Shown here: piece by piece, positions 54,492-64,000 of the stretch | Layout of the letters: the number at the start of each line of letters is the position of its first letter | Numbering within the stretch: position 1 is the stretch's first letter | NCBI GenBank assembly: GCA_002964805.2 | Contig: PUDQ02000001.1 | Span: forward strand, 6,224,001-6,288,000 | DNA: 64,000 nt | Direction: 5' to 3' | Origin: Trametes villosa | Taxonomy: Eukaryota > Basidiomycota > Agaricomycetes > Polyporales > Polyporaceae | Translations under genes and position numbers: made by a program | The notes under the pieces: generated by a model | Databases searched by the model: none | The model's input: the letters and a program-made list of their open reading frames with translations, nothing else | What the model was told of the DNA's origin: nothing

Positions 54492-56645
54492 GGTCTGAGC
54501 ACCCTAGGAGACGAGAGGGGGAGGGGCTGGAGAGGACTACTGGGTCGACGACCCTGGAGAGTGATTAAGAATCCATTTCGCGTCTGCTGCGACAGGCCCA
54601 TGAGGACGACGTGAGGAGAACTGGCCCACGAGAGCTTACGGAAGTCCACATACCGTTGGCCTTCTTGGCAAAAGAAAAGACGCGATACCATAAGGTAATC
54701 GGGGCCGGTAGCGCGCTTCAGCCTGCTGAGAACGGGGTTCAAACCACACCCTGGGTATGGTCTGTCGGGTTGAGTTCAAGGGGGCGTCAAAGCTCCATGT
54801 ATAGCAGACGGTGCCGGAAATTTGAGAAGCATACACGGATAGGCGAGATATTCAAAGGGAAGCGAAACGACCATGACGAATTCATGTGTGCAATGTCAAG
54901 TCGGATGAAACTTTGATCTCTCGAGCCCATGTCAGACAGAGAGAAGTGCGAGCCGCTCCCCCAGGTGCGATAAGTTTCTGTGTGGTAGATGGTAGAAGTG
55001 CTATTCGCAAAGCAGAAGATGTCTGTATGTTGCCCCAGATCCGGGAATAGTCGACAGAGACGGCGTTGTAACCTGCAAACATGACAGCGTTGGTTAGAAC
55101 TTAGTATCGAGCGCCTAATAGGCAGTCGCTCGCCCGCTGCGCCCACGGCGACTGCCGACAGAAGTTAGCCAATCATGCGCCGGGCCTAGCACTGCCACCG
55201 CTATTGCATCCACCGATGACTCCCGCGGCGCGCCAATCGATTCTCTCACCGGCGCCCATAGCTTCCGTGTCCTTGTAATCCTGCTACGCATTTCATCTCA
55301 ACCACATCCTCATGTTCAGAACCCGCTGCTGCGCACAGAACGCAAGGTCCGAATGCCCGGTGACCTTGTGTAGCGCTAGTCGTCGAAAGACTCGGCACTT
55401 GGCGAGCTTTAGGAACTCTTACAACAACGTTGCCACGTCAAGGGGTTCTCCTCTCCGGTCTATGTGCTTGTCTAGATGACCCTACGTACCGAACCGCCCT
55501 GTGAGTGAATTTCATATGCCATCGGAAAATTTCTGTGGAGAGCTCAAGGACATTCCAACTTTCACAGGTTCGCGCGCGTACGACTACGTATCCTGCTTGA
55601 TGTGCTCAAGTATAGGGCAGCTATCGGGTCCAGTGAGCGACAGCGCTTACGTCTGCACATTTCAGTCCCATTTACCCGCGTTACCCATGCTTCGTTCATT
55701 CACAACAGCGGTTCCACCCGGACGGTGAGAGAGGACCAGCCAGCGCATACCGCGCGGACAGCGCTGTGCACATTGTGTGTCGACGCGTTTGTCAGTGCGT
55801 ACTTGTGACGATTAAAAGGATTGAGGTACGAAGAGCTTGGTATGTGGCCCGCATGCCCATCACCGAATATACTGACCGTTTACGATTCTGGCCCTAGCTC
55901 TGAGTCACACACTAGTCCCCTCCGATACCATGCGCATCAGTCTGCGTGTTTCCGGGGGAAGCATTCAAGCCATCCATCACGTACAGGGTGGCGGGCCTGG
56001 GAAAAGATGGTCGGCAGAAGGTGCACGCCAGCAGAAGCCACGGCTGGATTCCCCACTTGGGACATACCAACGGCTGCAATTATCGCTAGCCTTCCGGCCC
56101 CCGGGTGCTTCATATCAAAGTTCGAATGTCGTCCGGGCGCCGACTCTGAACGCCTCCGCTTTCGAACCCAGTGACACCCACAAGCTCGAGCTGGCAGATG
56201 GTGTTGACGTGGTGTTGACTTGTTCTCAGCGGGATCACCATGATGATTCGCCAACTGATGGCCTGTCGACATGAAATGATGTTTCTTCTTTCGTCGCTGA
56301 TGGTCTCCCTGACTTGCCCTCTCGCAGACCCTCGCAGACCATACATCGTTGCTCGCACCGCATACTGGCAGATAGGCCTGTCGAGTCGAACTGCGGCCTG
56401 CGGCGCCCATGGTGATCCACGCAATCCGCAATCAGCAGCGCCCAGGGACTCTATTAGCCAGGCGCCATGGCAAGACTCCCTCGCCGCCACCCATGGACCA
56501 CTTCGTCGGTCAAAGTCGCGTCGGAGGACGATACCCCCGCACCGCCTTCATACTCAGCTGCATGCGCTTACCCTGCCATATAACAATCGCCCATTGAATT
56601 TCGTTGCCCCACATCCCCACCCATCTTAAAGGACCTGCGTTCATC
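54492..56645. other. Intergenic, 2.2 kb, no gene recognised
   Basis: Upstream of copy E (-) and of the F-box-like gene (+), so it holds two divergent promoters. Short open frames on both strands show no family pattern. The array-type promoter (GAAGCTTATA...CACAGCC) and R repeats are not visible here. Confidence 0.55.
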
Positions 56646-57804
56646 ATGGACAAGCTTGCAGTAGAGCTGCTCACCCTCATCTCCTTCTATGCGTGCACCG
56701 ACGGCGGCCCAACGGGCTGCTCGCTTTCGCTCGTGTCGCGGCGCGTCCGCGAGGTCTCCCGCCCCGCTCGCTTCTTCTCCGTCTCCCTCATGACCTCCCC
56801 CGCGCAAATCGAGCAGTTCCTCGACTGCCTCGAAAAGGAGCGCGCCCGGTCCACCGACATGCTCCCGCGCGTCCGCCACCTTTGCCTCTCACTCTTCGGC
56901 AGCGGCATCGGTTCCACCCCTTCCGCCTCATCGTCCACCTCCCCATCCTCCCTAGCCTCATCATCATCCGCGCCCGCACCCACGGGCCCGCCCCGTTCGC
57001 GCGCGGAGTTCCTCGCGGCCCAGCAGCGGCGCGCACAGCAGTGGAGCTCGCGGCAAGACAGCCTCGACGAGCAGTACTCGCGTGTGGTGCCCGCGCTCAT
57101 CCGCGCGGTTGCGCCGGACGTACACACGCTCGCGTTCCTGCAGGCGCAGTGGCGGAGCACGAGCGTCGTGCGCTGCGCGTTCCCGCGCCTGCGCGAGCTC
57201 ACGCTCGTCGGCGGCGACCCGAGCTTCCTCCCGTTCGCGTTCGTGCCGAGCGACCGCCCGCTGTACCCCGCGCTCACGCGCCTCCACCACATCCTCGCGT
57301 GGGTCGGGAAGGACGTCGACTTCATGCAGTGGGCTGTGCACGCGCCGAACGTGACGCACTTGCGCGTGTCGCGGCTGGACTGCCACCCGCGTATAACGGT
57401 CGAGACGCTCGATCAGGCGATAGGTATGTCCAAGTTCTGCTTGTCTTCCTCCCATCATCACCATTGAGCACTCGCACTCTGCAGGCGAAAATGAGCCGGA
57501 CTCATTCCCGCGCCTGCAAGAGGTAGTCATCCAGCCGTGCCCAGCACCCCCGCCCGTGGCACGCATGGGCACCGCCCATCTCGCATTCCGCGACTTCCTC
57601 GCGTACCTTCAACGTCTTGCGGAGCGCGCACGCGTTCCAGTTAGGGTCCTCCCGCCGCTGGAGATGCCGAAGCCCACACCAGGGTTGGACCCGCAGCAGA
57701 AATGCATCTACCGGGTTAAACGCGAGTGGCTGGACCGCGTCGAAGGCGATGGCGATGGGTGCTGGCAGGAGGGCATGCACGGGCGGAGGGCCCATGTTGC
57801 ATGA
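56646..57804 (+). CDS. F-box-like protein
   Basis: Two exons (56646-57423 and 57485-57804) give 365 residues. The N-terminus MDKLAVELLTLISFYACTDG followed by SLSLVSRRVREVSRPARFFS matches the shortened F-box-like domain of many agaricomycete proteins, in which no clear WD of the canonical F-box is present. A Ser-rich linker (about 95-125) precedes a leucine-rich part (VVRCAFPRLRELTLVGGDPS, HAPNVTHLRVSRL). An upstream in-frame start 14 codons earlier is possible, but the internal ATG directly begins the domain. The likely role is as an SCF adaptor or an F-box-derived protein. The partner is unknown. Confidence 0.75.
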
Positions 57805-58203
57805 TGGTTGTTTCGCAACTAATCTATTTCAAGTGTATGATCTATGTATGAGTATTACAGCAACTTAATTCGCGTTTCATAGGTATCTTCCATCCCGTCC
57901 GTTGCGCTGTAGACGCAGTGCTGGCAAGTATTGGGCAGCACTGAGGTTCGCAGTGGATGCCATCCTCGATGTATTCGCGCCCGATCATCCGACACGAGTA
58001 TCAGTACGAAAGAGAGTTGACGGCGCAGCCTTTTACGCGCAGTATCATCTTACGTACACCTCCACACGTCGACAGACCCAGTATTGCGCCTCTGGGACCA
58101 CGGTCTTTCCTCCGCGCTCCTAACGTCAAACTCGCACACACCACACAGCATAGCGTTGTGCCTCAACCACCGGCAAGTCCGACACATAACGCCGAGACGT
58201 ATC
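57805..58203. other. Intergenic
   Basis: 3' flank of the F-box-like gene and promoter of the next gene. Nothing else seen. Confidence 0.6.
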
Positions 58204-59268
58204 ATGAGGGTGCGCCTGAGCATCCCCGATTCCGACTACTCCGACTCGGAGGACGCACAGTCACCAGGCAGTAGGTGGCACTACACCCGTATAGACCACA
58301 CCAGTAACACTCCTTCTCCTATAGGTGCCGACAAGGACTCTGCCGACCCTGCCGTCTCAACCACTGGCAACGAGACTCATCCACCCCCATTCGCGCCGAC
58401 CCCAGACGACCTCCGCGCCGTGCGGCGCATCCTCGCACACCTCGGCCTCCCCGCGGAGCTCATCCTCCCCATCCTCAACCTCGCCGCCTACTACGCCACC
58501 GCGCGCGCGTCGCTACACCATAACGGCGCGCCGGGCGCGGAGATGGAAGTACGGGCATCCGGGGACTGCCCCCAGCGCGGCAACTGCGCCGCCCGCCTCG
58601 CGCTCCTCGCGCCGCCGCTCGCGCCTGGTGCGCCCGGCGAGGTGTGGCACGCCAAGGCTGTCCTCTGGGACATCACGGGCCACGACCAGGGTTGGGGCGG
58701 CGAGGAGCCACTGGGTACGCATGCTGACCAAGTACTCGAGTCGCGCTCGTTCATCGGACATCCTCGCATATCACGGTACACGATCGTCCTCCTCCCTCAA
58801 CCAGATCGTGAAAGGTCTGCCTCTGGGAGACTATATCACAGCTAACCCGGCCGACGGAGGCTGCCACGCCTGCGCCCGCGCCTAGTACCCTCGAGGCCCT
58901 CTGGGATGCACTCGGAGAGCCGCACTGTTCTCCCGAGTCCGCGCGCCCGCTCCTCGCGGAGCTCGGCTACACGCCCGTCACGCACCCCGACTCGGAGGGG
59001 CGCGAGACCATGACGTGGGTCGTGCAGCGCAACCGCGTCGCGACGCGCCAGTTCGCCTCGTACCGCGTCGAGTGGCGTGCCGGCCCTGACGACAGCACGG
59101 ACGAATACGTGAGGGAGCGCGAGTCAGGGGGGATATGGCTTAGCTGCAGGATTTGTGGACGCGCTCCGGCCGGCGGACGTCGTCGCGCTCTGGGTGCGTG
59201 CGCTGTACCCGGGCTGGGCGAATTTCGTTCGGGATGCGCCCGTGGAGGTCCTGTACGACGTGTATTGA
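58204..59268 (+). pseudogene. Uncharacterised agaricomycete family gene, probably frameshifted
   Basis: Starts MRVRLSIPDSDYSDSEDAQS. Blocks typical of an unnamed fungal family follow: LGLPAELILPILNLAAYYA, WDITGHDQGWGGEEPLG, LAELGYTPVTHPDS, TWVVQRNRVATRQF and YRVEWRAGPDD, then GFVDALRPADVVALWVRALY and a final VEVLYDVY before TGA at 59266-59268. The block order suits one gene of about 300 residues, but two places do not join by GT-AG splicing in frame. One is after GGEEPLG (58,715-58,835). The other is between DEYVRER and GGYGLAAGFVDAL (about 59,110-59,135), where the frame shifts by one nucleotide without a fitting intron. This may be a pseudogene or sequencing error, and the first break may be an intron I could not place. 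Confidence 0.5.
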
Positions 59269-59565
59269 GGATCGCCGCTCATTCTCCAGAGAAGCTTCGT
59301 CTTCGGTCCCCAATCCAAAGCACGGTGCGCGCTGCCACACCTGTCGACTTCCTTCACCGTGACGCAAGTGCAACAGCGTAGCATAGCATGTATGCAAGCA
59401 AGGAAATACACAGCAAAAGCGGGGGTACGGTATATTCTATCTACACTGGAAGCGTTCGAGCACACAGGTCCACAATCCGAGCCCGAGGCGCGGGGGAGGT
59501 CCCGCGCAGTCCGAACTTCTTTTCGCTGGATGTCTTCATGGGTTCGGCCTCGACCTCGGTAGTTT

Positions 59566-62146
59566 CTACAGCCGCGACAGGTCGCGTCCCCAGATACCTC
59601 TACACACCACGTCAGCCCACACCCCCTTCCCAAAAGAAAACACAAAAACGCACCGGACGATCCAGTCGATCATGAGCAGCGCGCGCGTGCGCATGCTGAC
59701 CTGCTCGCTCCAGTACACGCTGCGCCACGCGTACATCGCGGCGAGGCCGCCCATGAACGAGAAGCGGCCGAGGTCGAACACGGCCGCGTTCCCGATGTAC
59801 GCGAGCGAGCCGAGGTGCAGGTAGCGGAACGGGCCCGCGACCGCCTCGTCGCCCTCCTCCGCGCGCAGCCCGTTCGCCTCGAGCACCGCGCGCCGCTGCG
59901 CGAGCTGCGAGAGCTTCTTGCCGAGGTACTTGCCCTGCTGCGACGCGACTTGTGCGGTCTGTGGGGCGGGTGAGGGGTGAGTTAGAGGATGAGGAGGGGT
60001 GGAGGAGGGGACGTACGGCGGGGAGGGCGGTGATCTTGTTGCCGATTTCTTGGAGGAGCACGGCGAGTTCGTTCAGGGTGAGGCTGTTGTCCGAGTCCGA
60101 GTCGTAGAGGTCAAACAGCTCCCGAACTTTCTGCAATTGCTCCTCTGCCATCGGAATCCGCTTCTTGATGCGCGCGACTAGATCGCAGTGGGCCCTCAGC
60201 GAAAGCTCCCTCTCACGGTAAGAATGACATACCCATGATTTCCCATTCTTCGTAGTCGATCTTACCATCCTTGTTCTTGTCTGCCTCGTCTACAAGCTCC
60301 AGTAGGTAAGGTACCACAGACGTCTCGATCTAGATCGACAGCGCAGGACATTAGCATGAACAAAACGGGTTTCAAACCTCCACTCACCGTGCTCGCGTCA
60401 CCAATCGCATACACCTCGCCCAGCGGCGCGCCCTTCACCCTCAGATGCGCGTCGACCTCAATCGCCTTCTTGTGCACCTGGTTCGGGAGCAGGTCCGCGA
60501 CGCGCCGCGTGAACGGGTTCATCGCGATGCCCGTGCTCCACAGCACGAAGTTCGTCGGGATCTCGGCCGTCTCCGTCGCGCCGTCCGCGGTGCGCCGCGT
60601 GTACGTCACCTTGTCCGGCGCGACGGACTGCACGCGCGCGTTCGTGACGAGGTCGATGCTGTCGTGCATGAACTTGTCCTCCGCGTAGCGCGAGATTGCT
60701 TCCGAGTACTGCACCCGAGGTCAGCGGGCGCTCGGGTGGCGCGTGGAGGAGGGGCGTACCGTGTTCAGGATGTGCTCCCGGCTTTGGATGAGGTGTATCG
60801 ACACTTCCGTGCGGCATAGCTTGGGGAACTACACGCAGAACTGAGCTTATCTGCTACATTAGCGAGACGAAGAGAACAGTACGCACATAGTTGATGAGGT
60901 CCTCTTGACACAAGTCGTAGATTTCCGCCGCCGTTTCAACACCGGTGGGACCACCGCCGCAGACGACGAAGCTGAGTAACTTGCGCCGTTCCTCTGGGGT
61001 CGTGGTCGGTAACGAAGCCGCCTCGAAGTTGTCTGCGAGTGCTCAGTCAGCAAAAACACGGCGATAACTTCATCATTCTTCGCATGCATACCGATAATCC
61101 GCTTCCTGATAGCCTGTGCGTCGCTGATAGTCTTCAGCTGGAAGCAATGCTCCAAACCGGGGACTCCGTGTGTGCTCGAGGTAGAGCCAACCGCAATGAT
61201 CAATTTGTCGTACCTGCAGGACCCTTAGTCCCTAGTGTGCTAAAACTAGCATCGGGGAAACTTACGGGATGTACATGCGCTCGCCCTGGCCGCCGGGGAG
61301 GATAGTTTCGACCTCGAGCAAGCGTTCCGACATAACCAGGTCGACCGCGCGCGCGTTGACGAGGTGGCCCCGGAGGCGCGCAGCAATCTTGCGGAGGGGT
61401 TCAACCAGAGAGCGGACGGAGACGGTTCCGACCGCGGCCGCTGCATCATTGCTGTTAGCATGCTCGAGTGACTGGAGGGTAGATTCACTGACATGGTAGG
61501 AGGGGAGTAAACGTGGTGTATGTTTCGGGGGATACGATGGTTACGTGGTAGTCGCCTGGGGAGAGCTTGTCCAGAATGCCGACGGCCTACAGACGAAGGT
61601 CAGAACACAGGGCGCAGCATATGGGTAGGACGTGGACGTACTCCCCAGCCGCCACCGACAATGACCAGGTGAGGTTTGTGTACCAGTTCACGGCTCTCAT
61701 CGTCCTCCCAGTCGCTTAGAAGTCGTGATAGGACGGGCAGGTTCTTGGGACCTCCGCGCTCCGGGTGAAGTGCGCGCGGGGAGACGGGAACCCCCTCAAT
61801 ATGCTACAGTACATTCAGAAGTCAGCTCATCGCGATAAACAGAGGCTGGACATACGCGTTCATGATACGTGAATGCGTCGTGGAGGAAGATGGTGCCGGT
61901 GAGAAGACCTATGCCGAGGACGGAGGAACCGAAGAGATAGAAGGTGTAGCGGCCGATGGTGCGCCATCGTCTGGTGGGCTTAGGTGGTGGTGGAGTGGAT
62001 GCCTCTGTTGCGAAAGTCTTGGCTGAGGAAAGCCTGTGGTGGCCGGGAAAGGAGAGGCGGGAGTGTGCCGGAAGAGGCGTGACCCTGGGCACGGGTCGCG
62101 CGCGGAGGGGGCGCGCTGCGAAGGACGCTGCCCTAAACACGTTCAT
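59566..62146 (-). CDS. External alternative NADH:ubiquinone oxidoreductase with EF-hands
   Basis: Twelve exons (62146-61856, 61803-61642, 61586-61493, 61440-61266, 61213-61092, 61032-60887, 60828-60760, 60708-60388, 60329-60233, 60177-60017, 59958-59654, 59599-59566) give 658 residues. The N-terminus is Arg/Ser-rich ([18 protein letters not shown]), a mitochondrial presequence, followed by a membrane segment ([19 protein letters not shown]). The first Rossmann motif is VGGGWG (146-151), then FTPLLPSAAVGT and [13 protein letters not shown]. The second nucleotide fold is [11 protein letters not shown] (304-314). VYAIGDAST precedes two EF-hand loops, residues 477-488 ([12 protein letters not shown]) and 518-529 ([12 protein letters not shown]). 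The C-terminus has the membrane-binding [13 protein letters not shown]. It oxidises cytosolic NADH at the inner membrane without proton pumping, probably under calcium control, resembling Neurospora NDE1. Confidence 0.92.
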
Positions 62147-63541
62147 CGCCGGGGATGTCGTCGAGCGAGCCGGTGCTCGTCGTTGTCGTATGTGCCGCGC
62201 TCGTGTATGGGCGTGTGCGTGCGGTGGGTGCAGATGAAGGCGAGGTCGGGCGGTGAGTTTAAGACGGACAGCGAGGGCGATCAAGTTGAGCGCGAGCGGC
62301 GTGTCCGGCCGATGATGTCACCGTCGCTGCCTTTCTGGCCGACACGCTCGGGGCGCTTCCCTCCGCGCCACAAACGCGTCCTTTGGCTTTATCCTCCCGT
62401 CATCTTCAGCATAGACAAGCTCCTTCGAACGTTAGCTCAGACGCGTCCGGATGGGTATCGGCGTGCTATGAGTATTACAAACCAGGTATGTAAGCTCAAC
62501 CTCAGACACGTTGCAGGCACAGTGTAACATCCTCTTGCACTCTGCAGGAGGCGCGAAAGTTACTCGACGAAAGCGTCGCCGTTGAGATTTTGAAACTTCA
62601 TACGAGATGTGCTCTCTTGAACTCGCAATCACTCTGAATGTCTCTAAGGCTCCCTCTCGACGCAACAGCTCCCCGGAGCGCCATCAGAGAGCCGCGCGCA
62701 GGTCGCGCCGCCTGACGCGCGCGTTTTTGGCCCCAGTCCGTGGCGAAGAGTATGCCGACACCGAGCTGATGACGACGACCGGCGAGGCCACCAAGTGGCA
62801 CGGGCGCGGACGTACTGGGAAACGCGCGCCCGAGGCGTCGTTCCGAACTCGTGGGCAATGCCCTGCTGGCTCTCAAGGAGCTTCAAACGCGCCCCGACTT
62901 CGCTGACTACTCAGGCCTCAGGTTTCGTCATCGCAAAGGGCAACGCGAATAACATCAGACGGGGAGCTCACGGCGCCGCGCGGCTCGAGGGGTCTCCAGC
63001 GGGACCGTAGCCGCTATGTCGAGGGCTCAGTCAGATGCCTGATTCCTTTGGTTCATATCTGCTTAGTTGGACGGAATTCCGGTAGGTAACTACGCTCTTG
63101 AGGAACCTGGATCAGAGGATGGGATTTCTACACACACCGCTAACTCATTCTTCGACTTTGTCTCCGTCGTCGTACTATCTGGCTCATCCAGTTTTCCAGC
63201 CATAGCGCCCCCGCTACCATCTTACAACAACGCACCCCGGTCGAAGAGCGCTACAAGGACAGGCCTCGGATAAACGAGTAGCGCCGCCGATGCCAGTGTC
63301 TTTCTCGCACGCTCATGTCGGTGCTTATAGCAACGTTCGGTGCCTAGAAGAACCGCGAAGTAATGTCTCGACGCATGTGCACAAGTACCCGTGACGATGT
63401 CCTCGTTGGGCTCGCATTGTACTGCCTTCACGTGAGTCCTCGCTGCGATCCCAGGCCTGAGGCTCCCACAGCGTATCTCCCAACTCATAACCATTGCCAG
63501 GCGACTCCCTCATCGCATTCTCCCCATATCGTTCACCCGCA
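62147..63541. other. Intergenic, divergent promoters
   Basis: Between the NADH dehydrogenase (-) and copy G (+). At 62,469-62,633 a short ATG frame with one plausible intron (MSITNQ / EARKLLDESVAVEILKLHTR) gives only about 35 codons. I do not call it a gene. Confidence 0.5.
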
Positions 63542-64000
63542 ATGGAGGTCGCGGAACCTATAATCACCGCGCTGCAGGTAGCGAAGGCCGCAACAGCCGG
63601 GTTGCCCATCCCAGGACTCGGCACCGTCCTCGACACCGCCCTCGGTATCGCACGCAAGGCCAAGGTATGCCCCCCGCCCGATCGGCCTCCCATCAAGCTC
63701 GCGTTGCACGCTAACTATGTCGCGCGCCCAGGAAATCAAGGATACCCGGGATGGCTGTCGAGCTCTGGCCGAGCACGCCGCGGACCTCACGCTGGCGGTG
63801 TACAGGCAGCTCAAGAGCGGCAGCGGGGAAACTGCGACGAAGGCATACGTGGCGGATCTACTATAGTGAGTGCTTCCACTGATTCACGGCTCAAGCTGTG
63901 GACCTCGCACTCACCCAATCGAACGCCAGTGACTTGCAAGACATCGAGACCGTGATCGACCGTCACCTCCACTCCAGGAAGGGCAAACGATCCCTGTTTT
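63542..64000 (+). CDS. MLKL-like pseudokinase family protein, copy G (5' end only)
   Basis: Exons 63542-63664, 63732-63865 and 63930 to the window end. The protein starts MEVAEPIITALQVAKAATAG with the family signature LPIPGLGTVLDTALGIARKA, then EIKDTRDGCRALAEHAADLT. Exon 2 is 134 nt and ends in phase 2, exactly as in copy E, and the exon 3 start (DLQDIETVIDRHLHSRKGKR) aligns with NLEAIENLVDRRLRAGKRER of E. The gene is closer to E than to the A-D array. The pseudokinase and C-terminal parts lie beyond the window. Confidence 0.75.

Noticed and set aside
54787..55146. - strand frame containing STIYHTETY, similar to YYTETT of the MLKL-like family
   Set aside because: Only a six-residue resemblance, with neighbouring exon blocks and phases absent.
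62469..62633. Two-exon mini-gene MSITNQ / EARKLLDESVAVEILK
   Set aside because: Only about 35 codons with no recognised family. It is possibly a 5' exon of a larger gene, but no convincing continuation was found.
1..64000. CRISPR arrays, bacterial operons, prophage
   Set aside because: Introns, fungal protein families and the absence of regularly spaced repeats exclude a prokaryotic reading.

Overview
The window is nuclear DNA of an agaricomycete fungus. A white-rot polypore is my best guess, from protein flavour only. Reasons: GC-rich coding sequence, many short (about 45-70 bp) GT-AG introns, Skn7 with the basidiomycete layout, F-box proteins of the agaricomycete type and an Asi-type RING membrane protein. 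Nearly all genes are multi-exon. The coordinates given are start codon to stop codon, and exon joins were read by eye from splice sites and reading-frame phase.

Region 1 (1-30.6 kb) is a tandem array of one large gene family on the + strand. Copy A is 3' part only (cut by the window edge), copies B and C carry small lesions, and copy D is nearly intact. A more distant, apparently intact copy E (14 exons, 819 codons) lies on the - strand at 51.2-54.5 kb, with a broken last-exon fragment F just beyond its stop. The 5' end of another member, G, runs off the right edge at 63.5-64 kb. The proteins begin with a helical domain resembling the MLKL N-terminal four-helix domain. A segment follows that threads along a protein-kinase fold but lacks the catalytic motifs, then a long C-terminal region I do not recognise and an acidic tail. 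This is the MLKL layout (executioner helices plus pseudokinase), so a role in regulated cell death or non-self response is a reasonable hypothesis, unproven here.

The spacers of the array (8.9, 7.7 and 2.8 kb) are mosaics of direct and inverted repeats. Two spacers contain kilobase-scale imperfect palindromes. One holds a MITE-like insertion with an 8-bp target duplication and an identifiable empty site. The repeats carry conserved intron-like signals on the opposite strand, possibly relics of a second gene family paired head-to-head with the MLKL-like genes.

Region 2 (31-50.4 kb) is ordinary genome: a small secreted Kre9/Knh1-like protein (-), an Asi1/Asi3-like multi-pass RING E3 ligase (-), an F-box protein (+), the Skn7 response-regulator transcription factor (-), a BuGZ/ZNF207 spindle protein (-) and, head-to-head with it, an alpha/beta-hydrolase (+). 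Region 3 (56.6-62.1 kb) has a second F-box-like protein (+), a probably frameshifted unknown gene (+) and an external alternative NADH dehydrogenase with two EF-hand loops (-). The dispersed family members E, F and G bracket these conserved genes. No rRNA, convincing tRNA or CRISPR array was found.
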